Below, piece after piece: positions 13,601-24,702 of a DNA stretch of 64,000 nucleotides (its first letter is position 1; each line of letters starts with the position of its first letter). A program made the position numbers and the translations under genes. The notes under the pieces were generated by a model. The model had not been told where the DNA came from and searched no databases. It was given only the letters and a program-made list of their open reading frames with translations. Source of the stretch: Buddleja alternifolia (taxonomy: Eukaryota; Streptophyta; Magnoliopsida; Lamiales; Scrophulariaceae); the NCBI GenBank assembly GCA_019426215.1, contig CM033396.1, positions 34,152,503 through 34,216,502 of the forward strand. The letters are read 5' to 3'.

Positions 13601-16600
13601 ATCAAGTTTTGGTTGATATCAGCTTGTTTGTGCAACTCACTCGAAAAGGACAGATTATTACAAAAAAAAATCACAAAAAACAATTGTGCAACTTAGTAAA
13701 CTCGTATAAAATTCTTATAAATACTTGCTCTTTGGCATTTATTTATTTATTTGATTTTTCAGGTCGTACTCTGCATATTTTGTTTGATGAATTCATCCTT
13801 GACTTTAGTTCGGGCATTTTCATTTGCATTTGGTGGTTTACGAGCTGCTGTTCGAGTACATGATCAATTGCTAGGGAACCTAATTGATGCACCTGTTAGT
13901 TTCTTTGATCAAACTCCGAGTGGAAGAATATTAAACAGGTAGAGCATATTATGCAAATTATAATAAATAGGATCTTCATTTATCCCTTCCACGCTAACTG
14001 GATTATATATAGATTATCTTCAGATCTCTACACAATTGATGATTCTCTTCCATTTATTCTCAACATTCTTCTTGCCAATTTTGTCGGACTCCTTGGAATC
14101 ACCATTATTTTGTCATTTGTACAGGTATTAAAATCTTTTTCTGATTCAACTCATGTAATATTTCTTGAATTTAAAATCATGTTCCTTGATCATACTTGGA
14201 GTGGGTATTTATCACATAATTTTTTTTGTTTTTTTGTTTTATAATTTATGTGCAGGTCATGTTTTTGCTGCTATTAGTACCCTTTTGGTTTATGTACAGC
14301 AAATTACAGGTTTATAACATATTTTTATCTAATTTTTGCAATTTTTGGGAGAAATTATGAAAGAAATATTTGTATTTTACAGCCTTCTATTTTATTTAAT
14401 TCTTAGGCATTTTACTAAGTTTCTGTTACTTCCTTTGTTTTTTGTTACATGGGAATTGACTGTAACAGAAAACTTGCAATATGATAAAGGATTTAAAGTG
14501 TAGATTTCCTAACCGTAAGGATTTTCAGTTCTACTACAGATCAACATCACGGGAATTGCGAAGACTGGACAGTGTTTCTCGTTCGCCTATATATGCATCA
14601 TTTACAGAGACACTGGATGGCTCCTCAACCATTAGAGCTTTTAACTCTGTGGTAAAGTTCCTTAACCCTGTCAAAGAATGTTTTTTTTTTTTTCAAATAC
14701 TTAATAAATTAAATTATAATAGTGGACAATTGCTGTTGTTCCAGATCTTATAGACTTTATTTATGAATACAGGAAAAAGAAACCGCTCCAAGACAATCTT
14801 TTGCAGACATATCTGCCGAACAAATTTGGAAAATGAAATTGTTTTTTCATGCAGAATTTAATGACTTTTTATTTTAATTACAATTAGAATCATTCATGTC
14901 CATTTCAGAGAAGTCAATTAGTTACGGTTGTACGCAGGATTTTTTCTTATTCAGGTTCATGCAGCATGTGCAAATATATCAGCGGACTTCTTATACAGAA
15001 ATCATTGCGAGTTTATGGCTCTCCCTTCGTCTTCAGGTGTGTTTCATAACTCTTGTCGTCAATGAACTTTCACATATTCATTGTTTAGAGTACTCATTGT
15101 ATTACGTTATTTACAGCTTCATCTAATGGACATTGGTTATAGTTTTTGGCAGCATTTATTGTCTCATTTGTAGCTGTGATGGCTATTGTTGGAGCACATG
15201 GACATCTCCCTGTCAATTTGGGTACACCGGGGCTGGTAAATGTTTTGCTACTTAGATCACACCTTTATATAGGAATTCATTCCGCTCTTACATTATGCAC
15301 GATAAGGATTTCTTATTGTAATTCAGAAAAAATATATAATTAAATATAGTTATTAATCTTTATTTAAATATAGTCAAATTCTGAAATTCAGGATAAGGTA
15401 GTTAACAATATAATTTAAATTAAAAAAAAAACTAATTTTTCTTTACTATTTTTCTTAGAATGATAATTATCAGTCCTTTTATTTTTAATAGTTGTCTTAT
15501 CACGTTTATGGATCATGTATTATTATTTTATAAATTTATTTATATGATTAATACTCATAGTAAAAAATTTCCGCTAATAATCATCAAAATTGAATCAAGT
15601 CTTAATCTTGCCGATTATAAACAGTGAATTGTATGCATCTTTAATTATTTTTCTCTAAATTATCAGCATCCCGTGTTTTGGCACGGGTTATGACTTGTTT
15701 ATAATAATATAAAGTTTTAATATAGATCCACTTTATATCTATAGAAAATCTCAATAAAAACCAATGTTGAAAATGCTATTTTTTTCACTAGGTTGGACTG
15801 GCTCTTTCTTATGCTTCTCCTATTGTGTCACTGTTGGGAAACTTCTTGACAAGTTTCACTGAAACGGAGAAGGAGATGGTTTCTATCGAGAGGGTACTTG
15901 AGGCAAGTTAGATTAAGATTAATTTATACTTGCGTTTTAGCATATTAATATGTCCTAACCATTTTCTCCCACTCCAGTACATGGACATCCCTCAGGAGGA
16001 ACTAACTGGAGAAAATGCAATAGATCCAAATTGGCTATCTCTAGGAGAAATACAGTTTCGAAATGTGACCCTCCGATATATGCCATCCTTGCCCCCTGCA
16101 TTGTCTGATATTTCGTTTTATATCCCTGGAGGAACTCGGGTTAGTTAATCTTAACATAATTACTCACGGAATTCTTTATTTGTCCTAACAATGTCAGTTT
16201 TTAGGAAGGATAATAATTGAATTTTCGGGTCCAGTTGGTTTGTTAGATAGGGTTTGATGGTCTATTTTGTCAACTACTATGAAATTTTTTGAATTGTTGG
16301 ATCGAGGTTCAAGCTTGATTGTTGGTCCGGGACCCAATTGACCATTTATTTGACAAACTATCTTTGGCTGTGAGCTATTATTTTGGAAACTAATCTTAAA
16401 TGGGCTGGTAATTAACAAAAAAGTACAGAACATAGAGGTAACACAATTATAATATCCCATTTTTAGTATAGATTGCATGAGTTTAATCTTGAATATTTAA
16501 ATCTATAGTACATATCAATCTTGCGGATCCTAATCCAACAAACCAATCGAGCCATTCAAGTACCATTATGCTTACATATTGATGAAGTATATAATTGCAT

Positions 16601-19600
16601 CTGGAATTTTCCTAGTCGTTTTTAGTCAAGAGAGACCACATTCAACTAGCTTCATTCATTTTAGGTATAATTACATACACCCCCTACTTATTGGATAATT
16701 ACCACGAGCCCTTGAGGTTTAGGAAATTACTAGGACACTCTTGTCAAGTTCTCCCAACTCCAAAAACAAGGGGTGAAATTGTAATATTTTTCTATCAGGA
16801 GGTGATTTTGTAATCTGTACAGGGAAATTATTGTAATTTCTTTTCGTAATTAGGGTGTCACGCAATGGTTGTCTATGTAATTTACCCTTCATTTTAAAAA
16901 AAAGATTTCTAAGGAATTACCATAAGTATCCAATCCTCTTGTATTAGACTCAGAATCTCTTCCATATAAAACATTTCTATGAAAACTCTACTGAAATTAT
17001 GTGTTTAAAAGAACTAGCACGGCATTAATCCAGGTTGGAGTTGTTGGAAGAACTGGCGCTGGAAAATCAAGTATCTTGAATGTTTTATTCCGTCTCAACC
17101 CAATTTGCAGTGGATGTATTTTAGTGGATGGTGTAAACATAGCTGGAGTTCCTGTTCGAGATCTTCGGTCGAACATTGCTATAGTTCCTCAGAGCCCCTT
17201 TTTGTTTGAAGGATCATTGAGGTAATCCAAAGATATATTAGAAGTTAATAAACTGTCACGTTTAACTCTCCATTTCTCGAAAATCTATGAATTTGTCACA
17301 TTGCTGCAGATGAGCATTTTTTTTTTCAAAAAATATTAAATAGCAACAAACGTGATCAAAGTTTTGTTTTCAACCATGAATTTTCAGGGCCAATTTAGAT
17401 CCATTTCAGACGAGTAACGATGATGAAATTTGGAAAACTCTAGAAAAATGTTGTCTGAAGGATGAAATAGAAGCAGCGGGAGGATTAGATATTCATGTTA
17501 AAGAGTGCGGAACGACATTTTCAGTTGGGCAACGACAGCTCCTGTGCCTTGCTCGTGCGCTTCTCAAGCCTTCTAAGGTACAACTAGAGAGGTGAAATGA
17601 ATGTGGTTGTGTTTGGATTTGAGAATTCGGGATCTAAGCATATTAAAGCCAGCATGCTAAATCTTTCGCGCTTGAATAATTTTGGATTCTATGGATTTCA
17701 AATTTTTTTGTAATCATATATGTTGTTTTTCAATTGTTATGATGGATCTGGGATCCACTCTATAATGGAGTTGTTTGAAATTCTACTGAATTCTTTAATC
17801 CAAACACAACATTGGATTAGAGGATTCGAGACCTAAGCATTTCAAGTCCATAATAACAGATTCTTTGCACTTGTATGGATTAGTTTGAGTATAGTGTGTT
17901 ACAAATATTATAGGTTGTGTTTGATTGAACGATTTGAAAGTCATGAATTTTAAATTTATCTAAAAAAATCCACTAAGCCTATTTGAATGATGATAGATTA
18001 CAATGAATTTAAATTCTTTTGGAAGTCATTTTGAGCAGTTTTTTTCACTCAATATGGTAGATTTCGAATCCACCTGATTTAAAGTCGTTAATTTGAATCT
18101 TTCCTCCAAATTCATTCTTCAAATCCAAATCACTAACCCAAACACAACCATTATTTTTCCAGTTATTACGATGGATTTGAGATCCATACAATATTACGGG
18201 TCAGTTCAAGTTTGTACTTTAAAATCATTTCCTCAAATTCAAATATTTCAAAATTGAACACCACACAAAAGGTTATGTTCCTGCGTTTGTGTGGCAGAAA
18301 ACATGCTTGAACTCACTAGGGCTTCGATTATGCCAATGGAAGACAGTTCAGACATAATAAAATCACTATGAACATTCAGGTACTCTGCTTGGACGAGTGC
18401 ACGGCCAATGTGGATACTCAAACAGCTTCCAAGCTTCAGGAAGCGATTGCTAGTGAATGCCAAAGCAGAACGGTTATCACAATTGCTCATCGCATTTCCA
18501 CTGTTCTCATCATGGACAACATCTTCATTTTGGATCAAGGGATTCTGGTAATATTTCTACTGTCACAAAGATTTTATTTTCCTGAGATTCAATTTAGACA
18601 ATTTTAATTTTGAGAACGAAATGAAATGGCTTTGATTATGAGAACATCACTTGGCCGGCCAATTCATAACATTCTCGATTGCTACTATCTTGAAGAAAAT
18701 ATTCTTAGAGAACCTTTAATTACGCCTCATACATTTAGGAAAGAGGGACAAGTTCACAATTTGACTAGTATTTGACAGTATATATATTTGTTGTACTGGA
18801 CCGATGAGCCTAGCTTTGCTCTACTGGGTTCTACTCCCATAAATTAGAGGTTTTAGGTTCTAGTCCCACCATGGGGAAAAATTCACTTTTGGTCCCATAG
18901 GAGTTGGCCGAAAACAATTTTTGTCCTATAGGACTTTTTTTGACACTTTTAGTCTCATAGGAGTGAAAAAATGACACCTTTGGTCCCAAACATTAAAAAA
19001 TGGACTAAAAATGGCAATTGAGTCACACGTGCCGTTATTTTTAAAAATACAAAAAGAAATTCTAAAAGAAATTCAAATAAATTCAAAATATTAATGAAAT
19101 AATAGAAAAAACGAAAAAAAAGGAAAAGAATGGAAGAAGTCATCTTCTTCCCCCAGCCCACCCCCCGCCTCCACCACCTACCATCACCATAAACCCACTC
19201 CCACGCTGCCCCACCACCACCGCCACCTCCCTCGCCAGCAGACATCTTTCTTCCTTTTCTTTTTTGTTTTTTTTATTATTTAATTAATATTTATTTTTCT
19301 TTTTTTGTTTTTTAAAACTAACGGCGCGTGTGACTCAATCGCCAATTTCCGTCTATTTTTTAATGTTTGGGACTAAAAGTGTCATTTTTTCACTCCTATG
19401 GGACTAAAAGTGTCAAAAAAAGTCATGTGGGACTAAAAGTGTTTTGGGCCAACTCCAGACCAAAAGTGAATTTTTCTCTCCCACCATGTATAGCTTTTTC
19501 AATGCTTTCTTTATAGTTTGTTAGTTGAATATAAATTGTTATTATTTGATATTCATGTAATCGATTCACAAAAAATGAAAAAACAATTGTCTGACCAGGA

Positions 19601-19936
19601 GCTAGAGTTTGTTGGACCGAGTGCCAGCCCTAGCCCATTTCAACAATTGATGTTAGAGCTGAAGACACATATTCAGTTCCCGATAGGCTAAATTGTTGGG
19701 GCAAGCATGGTTTGGAAACAACAATAGTTGCGTCTGCTATGATAGTTTGAAAAAATAAAATTAAAAGTTTGAGTAACATTTCCCCATTAGCTATAGCTTT
19801 CAGCACAAGGGCAGTTTCACCGTCCTACATGATTGCTTTTTCACGTATTTTCTTGTAGGTTGAACAGGGAAACCCACAGGTACTTTTGCGTGAGGATTCC
19901 CGATTCTCGAGTTTTGCTAGAGCATCGGCGATGTGA
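1635..19936 (+). CDS. ABCC13: ABC transporter C family member 13-like (MRP type), 36 exons
   Basis: Full-length ABCC exporter of about 1455 aa, expected to move conjugated or other organic anions across a vacuolar or other membrane; its substrate is unknown. Exons, by family similarity and splice sites: 1635-1673, 2020-2060, 2150-2237, 3033-3188, 3292-3423, 3703-3803, 4022-4085, 4192-4443, 4521-4590, 5334-5394, 6550-6637, 6933-7051, 7619-7716, 8376-8442, 8708-8825, 8920-9036, 9130-9210, 9510-9746, 10423-10524, 10601-10668, 10853-10984, 11331-11478, 12132-12409, 12780-12936, 13763-13938, 14013-14124, 14256-14309, 14529-14651, 14938-15036, 15143-15235, 15792-15902, 15978-16139, 17034-17221, 17388-17577, 18380-18547, 19859-19936. 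All phases join without a stop. Seen domains: hydrophobic TMD0 (about residues 15-235), TMD1, NBD1 (Walker A GEVGSGKS 642-649, signature LSGGQ 732-736, Walker B YLLDD 753-757, Asp instead of catalytic Glu as is usual for ABCC NBD1), linker, TMD2 (about 886-1195), NBD2 (Walker A GRTGAGKS 1253-1260, signature FSVGQ 1355-1359, Walker B LCLDE 1376-1380, H-loop His 1411). The start could also be the ATG at 1644. The family call is firm; the exact member rests on remembered similarity. Confidence 0.93.
2061..2149 (+). other. Putative U12-type AT-AC intron of ABCC13
   Basis: The 89-base intron 2 begins ATATCCTTTT (consensus of U12 AT-AC donors is ATATCCTTT) and ends in AC. A branch-site-like CCCCTTAAT lies at 2132-2140, about 10 bases before the AC; the U12 consensus is TTCCTTAAY at this short distance. 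No GT-AG pair restores the frame here: reading through hits TGA at about 2083. The AT-AC junction joins FDNL to VLGFG in frame, as the family requires. Confidence 0.8.
2310..2501. mobile_element. Short hAT-type MITE in ABCC13 intron 3
   Basis: The ends are CAGGGACGGAACCA and, on the other strand, CAGAGGCGGAGCCA, giving imperfect terminal inverted repeats. The flanking 8-mers ATCATCTT (2302-2309) and ATCATTTT (2502-2509) match at 7 of 8 positions, as expected for an aged hAT target duplication. The interior has runs of G and C (GGGGGG, GCTGCCCCTGCC). It is non-coding and 192 bases long. Confidence 0.75.
5681..5931. mobile_element. Long-TIR MITE in ABCC13 intron 10
   Basis: A nearly fully palindromic 251-base element. 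The left arm starts GGATAATGACATTTATGATC; the right arm on the other strand starts GGGTTAATGACATTTATGGT. The arms continue to match for about 100 bases (AGTCCCTTGTTCAA and its complement; 'tttttaccctt' against 'aagggtaaaaa'). The flanks are A-rich and give no clean target duplication. Such a foldback could form a strong hairpin in the pre-mRNA. Confidence 0.7.
9240..9453 (+). mobile_element. Mutator-like MITE copy 1 (ABCC13 intron 17)
   Basis: It begins GGGATAATTACATGCGCACC and ends GTCTATGTAATTTACCC. A perfect 9-bp target duplication TTATAATAA flanks it (9231-9239 and 9454-9462), as for Mutator superfamily insertions. It belongs with the copies at 11027, 12450, 13007 and 16664. Confidence 0.85.
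11027..11281 (+). mobile_element. Mutator-like MITE copy 2 (ABCC13 intron 21)
   Basis: Same family as the element at 9240: GATAACTACCTACACACTCC at the left, GTGTCTACTTAATTTATCC at the right, and the shared internal phrase about 'gatgaaattgtaatatt'. The flanks TCAATTTTA (11018-11026) and TTAATTTTA (11282-11290) agree at 8 of 9 bases. It lies just before the acceptor of the exon carrying Walker B of NBD1. Confidence 0.8.
12450..12732 (+). mobile_element. Mutator-like MITE copy 3 with internal tandem repeat (ABCC13 intron 23)
   Basis: Same family (GGATTAATTACAGGAACGCT start, TGTAATTTACC end). It is longer than its relatives because the unit CAGGGGTGAAATTGTAAT with its TTTTTACTGA spacer is repeated about three times at 12553-12655. 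The flanks CAGTTTCTA and CAGTTTTGA agree at 7 of 9 bases. Confidence 0.8.
13007..13229 (-). mobile_element. Mutator-like MITE copy 4, inverted (ABCC13 intron 24)
   Basis: Reverse-complement copy of the family: it starts GGGTAAATTATATGGACACC and ends TGCATGTAATTATACC. The flanks TTATCAAAA (12998-13006) and TTATTTAAA (13230-13238) agree at 7 of 9 bases. The opposite orientation shows that the copies arose by separate insertions, not by tandem duplication of the intron. Confidence 0.8.
15903..15977 (+). other. GC-AG intron of ABCC13
   Basis: The 75-base intron 31 has the donor GAG|GCAAGT and the acceptor CTCCAG|TAC. Apart from the GC, the donor matches the plant consensus well, as is typical of GC-AG introns. 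The junction gives RVLE-YMDIP in frame, which is the expected sequence entering NBD2. No usable GT donor lies at the correct place. Confidence 0.8.
16664..16887 (+). mobile_element. Mutator-like MITE copy 5 (ABCC13 intron 32)
   Basis: Starts GGTATAATTACATACACCCC and ends GTCTATGTAATTTACCC. It is flanked by a perfect 9-bp duplication TTCATTTTA (16655-16663 and 16888-16896). Together with the perfect duplication around the copy at 9240, this is the best evidence for assigning the family to the Mutator superfamily. Confidence 0.85.
17605..18149. mobile_element. Two adjacent TIR elements with GGTTGTGTTTGG ends (ABCC13 intron 34)
   Basis: One unit runs from GGTTGTGTTTGGATT (17605) to AATCCAAACACAAC (17810). 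A second, related unit runs from GGTTGTGTTTGATT (17913) to AACCCAAACACAACC (18149). The interiors share 'gatttcaaat' and 'gatttgagatcca' type phrases. Target duplications are not clear, so superfamily and exact borders are open. Confidence 0.5.
18874..19478. mobile_element. Long-TIR Mutator-like element (ABCC13 intron 35)
   Basis: Inverted arms of about 190 bases begin GGGAAAAATTCACTTTTGGT on one side and GAGAAAAATTCACTTTTGGT on the other. Both arms contain several 'gggactaaaagtgtc' units. A perfect direct repeat TCCCACCATG (18864-18873 and 19479-19488) flanks it, giving a 9-10 bp target duplication. The centre (19145-19240) is CCACC-rich. The longest reading frame there, on the minus strand, is low complexity and not a credible gene. 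Confidence 0.8.
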
Positions 19937-20177
19937 TTTCCTTGAGAATTTTTCTTGGGGGTCTGGCAAACAAGTGTACTGTCTCCAAATATGTATAGTT
20001 AATCATCCCCGGTTAGTATTAGGACAGGTTTAACAATATCGACCATTTATGTTCAAGGTCATTTGATCATGATCATTCGGGTATTCATAGTTCACATTCA
20101 TCGTAGCATGTAACGAGTGATTATCAAGATACGTTGCGTTAATGATAATACAAGATATTTGGAATACTCAAATTGTA
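19937..20177 (+). other. ABCC13 3' UTR region
   Basis: This follows the TGA at 19934-19936. It is about 240 bases with AATAAT/AATGAT-like polyadenylation signals around 20120-20145. The copia LTR begins right after it at 20178, so the natural transcript end may lie inside or just before the LTR. No other feature is seen. Confidence 0.4.
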
Positions 20178-20647
20178 TGTAAATTAATTTTCATAAATTA
20201 CTGGATATCCATAAATTTTGAACTTCATGATTTTCACAAAATCGTAATGTATAAATGATAACTTTGATTCATAGCATTCATTTGTAGTTTTTTATTATTG
20301 ATTTGTTGCAAAGTCTCTTTAGGAATAAAGGTATCTATCTTTTGGACCCTCGTTTAATGATGGAGAATATAGTGTATATGTGTTCGTAAACTTTTCTACT
20401 ATATACGTTATGTCCGTAATGTGTAATTGTGTAGAGGTAGAGAGAGGACTAACTCCTCACTACCTTCAATCAAGACACTTCTCACTTAGAGTTATGAATT
20501 TTTTTTTAACGAAAATTCATGTATTTTCTCTTGTCAATAGGATTTAATCACTTAATATTACATAAATAATTATTTTATCAAATAAGCTTTAATATTGATA
20601 AAATAACAATATATAAAAAGTAATATGTGAGCCATATATTTCTTACA
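20178..20647 (-). repeat. 3' LTR of the copia element
   Basis: Direct repeat of 27182-27645. Shared blocks include 'gattcatagcattcat', 'agtctctttagga' and 'agaggtagagagaggactaa'. In minus sense it runs TGTAAGAAA...CA. There are many scattered substitutions against its partner, so the insertion is old. Confidence 0.8.
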
Positions 20648-21619
20648 TTCTCCCACTTATTCATATATTTGCTTTCATGTTTTAGAATAAACATAATGTG
20701 CACAAAATTATTCTAAATTCTCTATAAAATTGGCTAACCTTTTATATTAAGATTGAGTCAAAACTAATGTGAATCATGACAATTGCACATCATTTAGCTC
20801 GATATAGTTCCTTCCGTATACTACGACATCAATTTCTGATTAATCATAATACTTAATGAAGAGATAATAGGGGTCCAACTTTAATGTGTTTAACAAAGAT
20901 AACTCTTGTTATCATACTTTTATTCCATAATGTATATAATATAAAAAAGTAGGAACCTTCAGAAACACTTAATTGAGCTCAGGAGTGTCATACATGATAA
21001 CTTATGCATGTAACATAATTCAATTACGACGTTCTATAATGGTCATTCTTTTGATATGTTGGTTAATATCTTGGGGGAATGGTGCTAATATGTTTGATTG
21101 ATGCTCTATATTTTGAATTCTTCTTTAAGGACAAAATACGTAATTTTCATATGCATAGCATCCTTAAAATACTCGTCATTCTTTCAAAAGAAGATTGTAA
21201 ACCAATACAAGTTTGAAAATACATCAAACTGTCAACCATAAATACATAAGAAATTCTTTTCAATTGTCCCCGTTCCACTTCATTATTTGGACATTCCATA
21301 ATGCCAAACTTATCTCCCTTCTGTATTTGAACTATCTTTTACTAAAACCATCTTAAATCTTTCTAGAACTTTATTAATATATGCTTTCTGAGACAACCTC
21401 ACAATTCTTGTGATTCCATATCACATAACTCTTCACATCCTTCATTTTAAAGCTCTTAGAAAACTATTGGTTTCATATAATAAACTAAGATCATTAGTGG
21501 CAAGTAAGATATCATCAACATACAAAACATGCTCTCACTGACCTTCATGTATATATATGGGAAGCTTGATTTAGTCTGTATATTGATCTTTTAAGCTCTT
21601 ACACACAATTTAGGCTAAA

Positions 21620-24600
21620 CTAGTAGAGTGTACGTGTGTTGCACGTAGAATACATATTTATATGCTAAAAAATTTCTATATTCAAGTACTATATCTGCAA
21701 ATATTAAAAAAATCTAATGCAAACTTATGCTTGTTCATATGAAACATTTTGATATAAAATATATTCAACTATATATAATATAAAACTGGAAAAAAATAGA
21801 TAGATTTACAACCAGATGTCAAGATTATATTTATAGTAATCTTAGAATCATTTTGGAAAGTTGGAGAGGTACTTGTTTTGAATTACAAGGGTGGGATCGT
21901 ATAGGTGGGGATTCAAACACTTGACATCTAATTTAAGAGTGGGAGGCTAATGCCGCTTAACCAAATGGTTATTGGTGGCATTTTTATTACTTGAACGTGA
22001 AATGTTGCTAACACTGATAAGGTGAATATGAATTCTTTGTTAGAATAGTGCCGCCAATCCTAGATAGGCTTTCTTTATCTATTCTTGTAATAAACAATTT
22101 CGGTTTACATTATATTAAAAAAAGGCATTTCTTCATCTTATGTTTATATTGTTATAACTGTATGATTAAGTCCCTAGAAATTACACATAGCTATGGGACT
22201 TGATATGTCATTAGATGGATATCATAAAATAAGTCTCTAAGGCTGAAATTTCTAAATATCATCCAAGTCATAGAATTATCAAGATGGGACATTGATAATT
22301 CAGATAGACTTGCACCTATGATGCACATTCTTAATTAGAGAATGTCTCGTTTTATAGACATTCGTGTAGTTGACACAAATGCACATACGCGGGTGCTTGT
22401 TGAGAACAAGTTCACTGATTAACCTAACTGAAACTTCCTAAATTGGAATTATTTCTATATATGTCGAATTAGGAGTTTCTTAATCACGATAGTGCAAGAT
22501 TAATTCTTTGACTTGAGTCATCACAGTAATCTTGTATAATGACTCACTGCACTTTGACTCCTGTGCCAGTTCTTTTACAAGGATACATATGGACTGGTGA
22601 TTGGGTGCAGTGACTCGTATATGGAGGTTGATGTTGATAACAAATGATCCATCACTTGTCTAAATGAACAAGTGAATTTCCTATAAGATTCTAAGTGATT
22701 TGACCGAGTTAGTCTTTGGCCAAGGCAAGTAATTAATTAATTAAGAAATGAGTTTCTTGAATTAATTAATAACTAGTCAAACATACTTGAATTATTAATA
22801 TTGAATTTATAAGGATCTCGACCAATAAGATTCCTCGATCCTTAATTCAATTGGGAAATTAGTGGATGGAAGAATCTCACTTGCATGGAATGCGCGATTG
22901 GAAAGGTTCACTTTGAATCGCCTACATCTAGGTCTTCAAGATAAGTAGCTAGAAACTTTTCTTTGATTTATGGGTATCTTATATTTAATGGAGATTAAAT
23001 AATAAGATGGTTAATTAAAAGTGTTTAATTAATCGGGACAATTTAATTGTTCGAATTAAGTCATAAAGGTTATGAACCCATTACTAGTATGTTGGTGAAC
23101 CTAAAGGGTCACACACAATACTCGGACAAATTCATTTCTTAACTAAGGAAATTTAATTCAAAGTAGTTGAGTTAATATATTAATTAATTAGATTAATTAA
23201 TTAAGACTTTTTATTTAGTTGGATGAATATTTAACTAAATCCAAAAGATGTTTGGTAAAAGTCTAGAAAATATTTAATTAATTGGAAGTGACTTTTAATT
23301 AATCTAGTATGGTGGATTAATTATTAAAAGACTATTTTATTAAGCCTTGGTCTAAAATTTGGTGGAAGAAAATAACTAAAGGAGTTTAATTAATTTTTTT
23401 TAGAAGGAAATAAAATTTCTTGGAGAGAAAGGAAACTAATTAAAATAGAAGATTTCTATTTAGAAATTAATTAGTCTTCTATTCCTATATGGAAAAGCAT
23501 TAATGTATAAGAGTTCTACATGAAAAAGAATTGCAAGAACCTAATCTTATATATAGGACATGTAGAGAACAAAAATTTGATGATGACTTTTGAAGCCAAA
23601 TTTTTTTGTTCCTTTTGCATAGAAAATCGATTCTCTCTCTCATTCAAATAGTGTTCTTGAGTTCTTGATTATTCATGAAGATCTTGAATTCAAGAATTCT
23701 TTAAAAATACTTAGAGAATTAATTTTTTACTCTCACCTTAATCCTACACTATTCCTTAGAGTTAGAATAAACGTTTATAGATCAACCTAGCTAAAGATTA
23801 TAGACGAGTAGGTATCCGAGGTGTGGATCAACTTTAGAGGATAAACATTTGGGTCTCTGATGTGAATCAAAAATCCAATCAAAGACGTTTTTGGTGGAGG
23901 AATTCAAAATCTTCATCAAAGGGGAAAACGAAGGAGATGATTCAAAGAACGAGAAGCAAGCTAGGGAGCTTACGTTAAGGAAGAAGAAACTCTTCGATTT
24001 TTGCGAAAAATCGAATAAGGTAAGATCTTCTTTATTTAAGTTTTAAATAACTAGATCAGAAATGCGCAAGCCTATGATACGTGATAAGCTCGTAGGATTA
24101 ATAAACTCGCATGTTTAAATCCTAGAAATTAAAATTTTAATTTTCCGCTATGCTTATTCGGGTTATATGTATATTTCCCAATATTCTTTACTATCATGAT
24201 TTGCTTATATGGTTCCATACATTTTGGGTAGTTGGGAAGGTAGAATTTTTTAAATTATTAAGAACAAACAATTATTTATATTAATCACAATTTGTAACAA
24301 ACATATATAATATATAATAATTAAGTTATAATAAAGTTATTTAAGTAAAGAGTAATTATGTACTTTCACAATTGGAGGATGCAACTTTTCACTATATTCT
24401 TTAACTTCAAATTGTATAGTGGCCATTAACCTTCTAGTGGAATTCGGTAGTGGCTCATAAATGGTAATTATGGAGTTTCTCTTTATATTAATAATTGTTT
24501 TAATTGCTTAAAAAATGACCCTTTGATGACCTTACATGAAAGGTCAAAAGTTGCTGATTTTTATTAATTATTAATGGGAACTAAATGTTAATGGGACTAA

Positions 24601-24702
24601 ATTTTAGGGGTATACATTATTGCATTCATTTTCAATGAAGAGCTAAATGGTTTTTTCACGAAAGAAACATTTTCAAAATTCACACTTTTATAGTAGTATA
24701 GA
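21620..24702 (-). mobile_element. Non-autonomous Helitron inserted in the copia element
   Basis: In minus sense it starts TCTATACTACTATAAAAGTG, a classic plant Helitron 5' end, preceded by host A. It ends in CTAG followed by host T. A hairpin with a 6-bp stem TACGTG/CACGTA and a 5-base loop lies at 21631-21647, about 10 bases before the 3' end. There is no target duplication, as expected for A|T insertion. Without the solo LTR inside, it is about 0.93 kb and non-coding, so it would need Rep/helicase from elsewhere. Confidence 0.8.
22038..24183 (+). mobile_element. Solo LTR (about 2.1 kb) inside the Helitron
   Basis: It begins TGTTAGAATAGTGCC and ends TTTCCCAATA (a canonical ending would be CA). 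A perfect 5-bp duplication TTCTT flanks it (22033-22037 and 24184-24188). It has no internal coding region, primer site or second copy, so it is best read as a product of LTR-LTR recombination. Orientation is taken from the TG-to-CCCAA(C/T)A ends and is less certain than the borders. Confidence 0.75.

Noticed and set aside
14773..14937. Extra ABCC13 exon after 14651 starting at GAAAAAGAAACC
   Set aside because: An acceptor-like CAG is present, but the family expects FNSV to be followed by [11 protein letters not shown], which the acceptor at 14937/14938 supplies in frame.
19598..19700. Extra ABCC13 exon after the acceptor-like CCAG at 19599
   Set aside because: The stretch does not code for the expected C-terminus; the final exon at 19859 ([10 protein letters not shown]...) joins ILDQGIL in frame.
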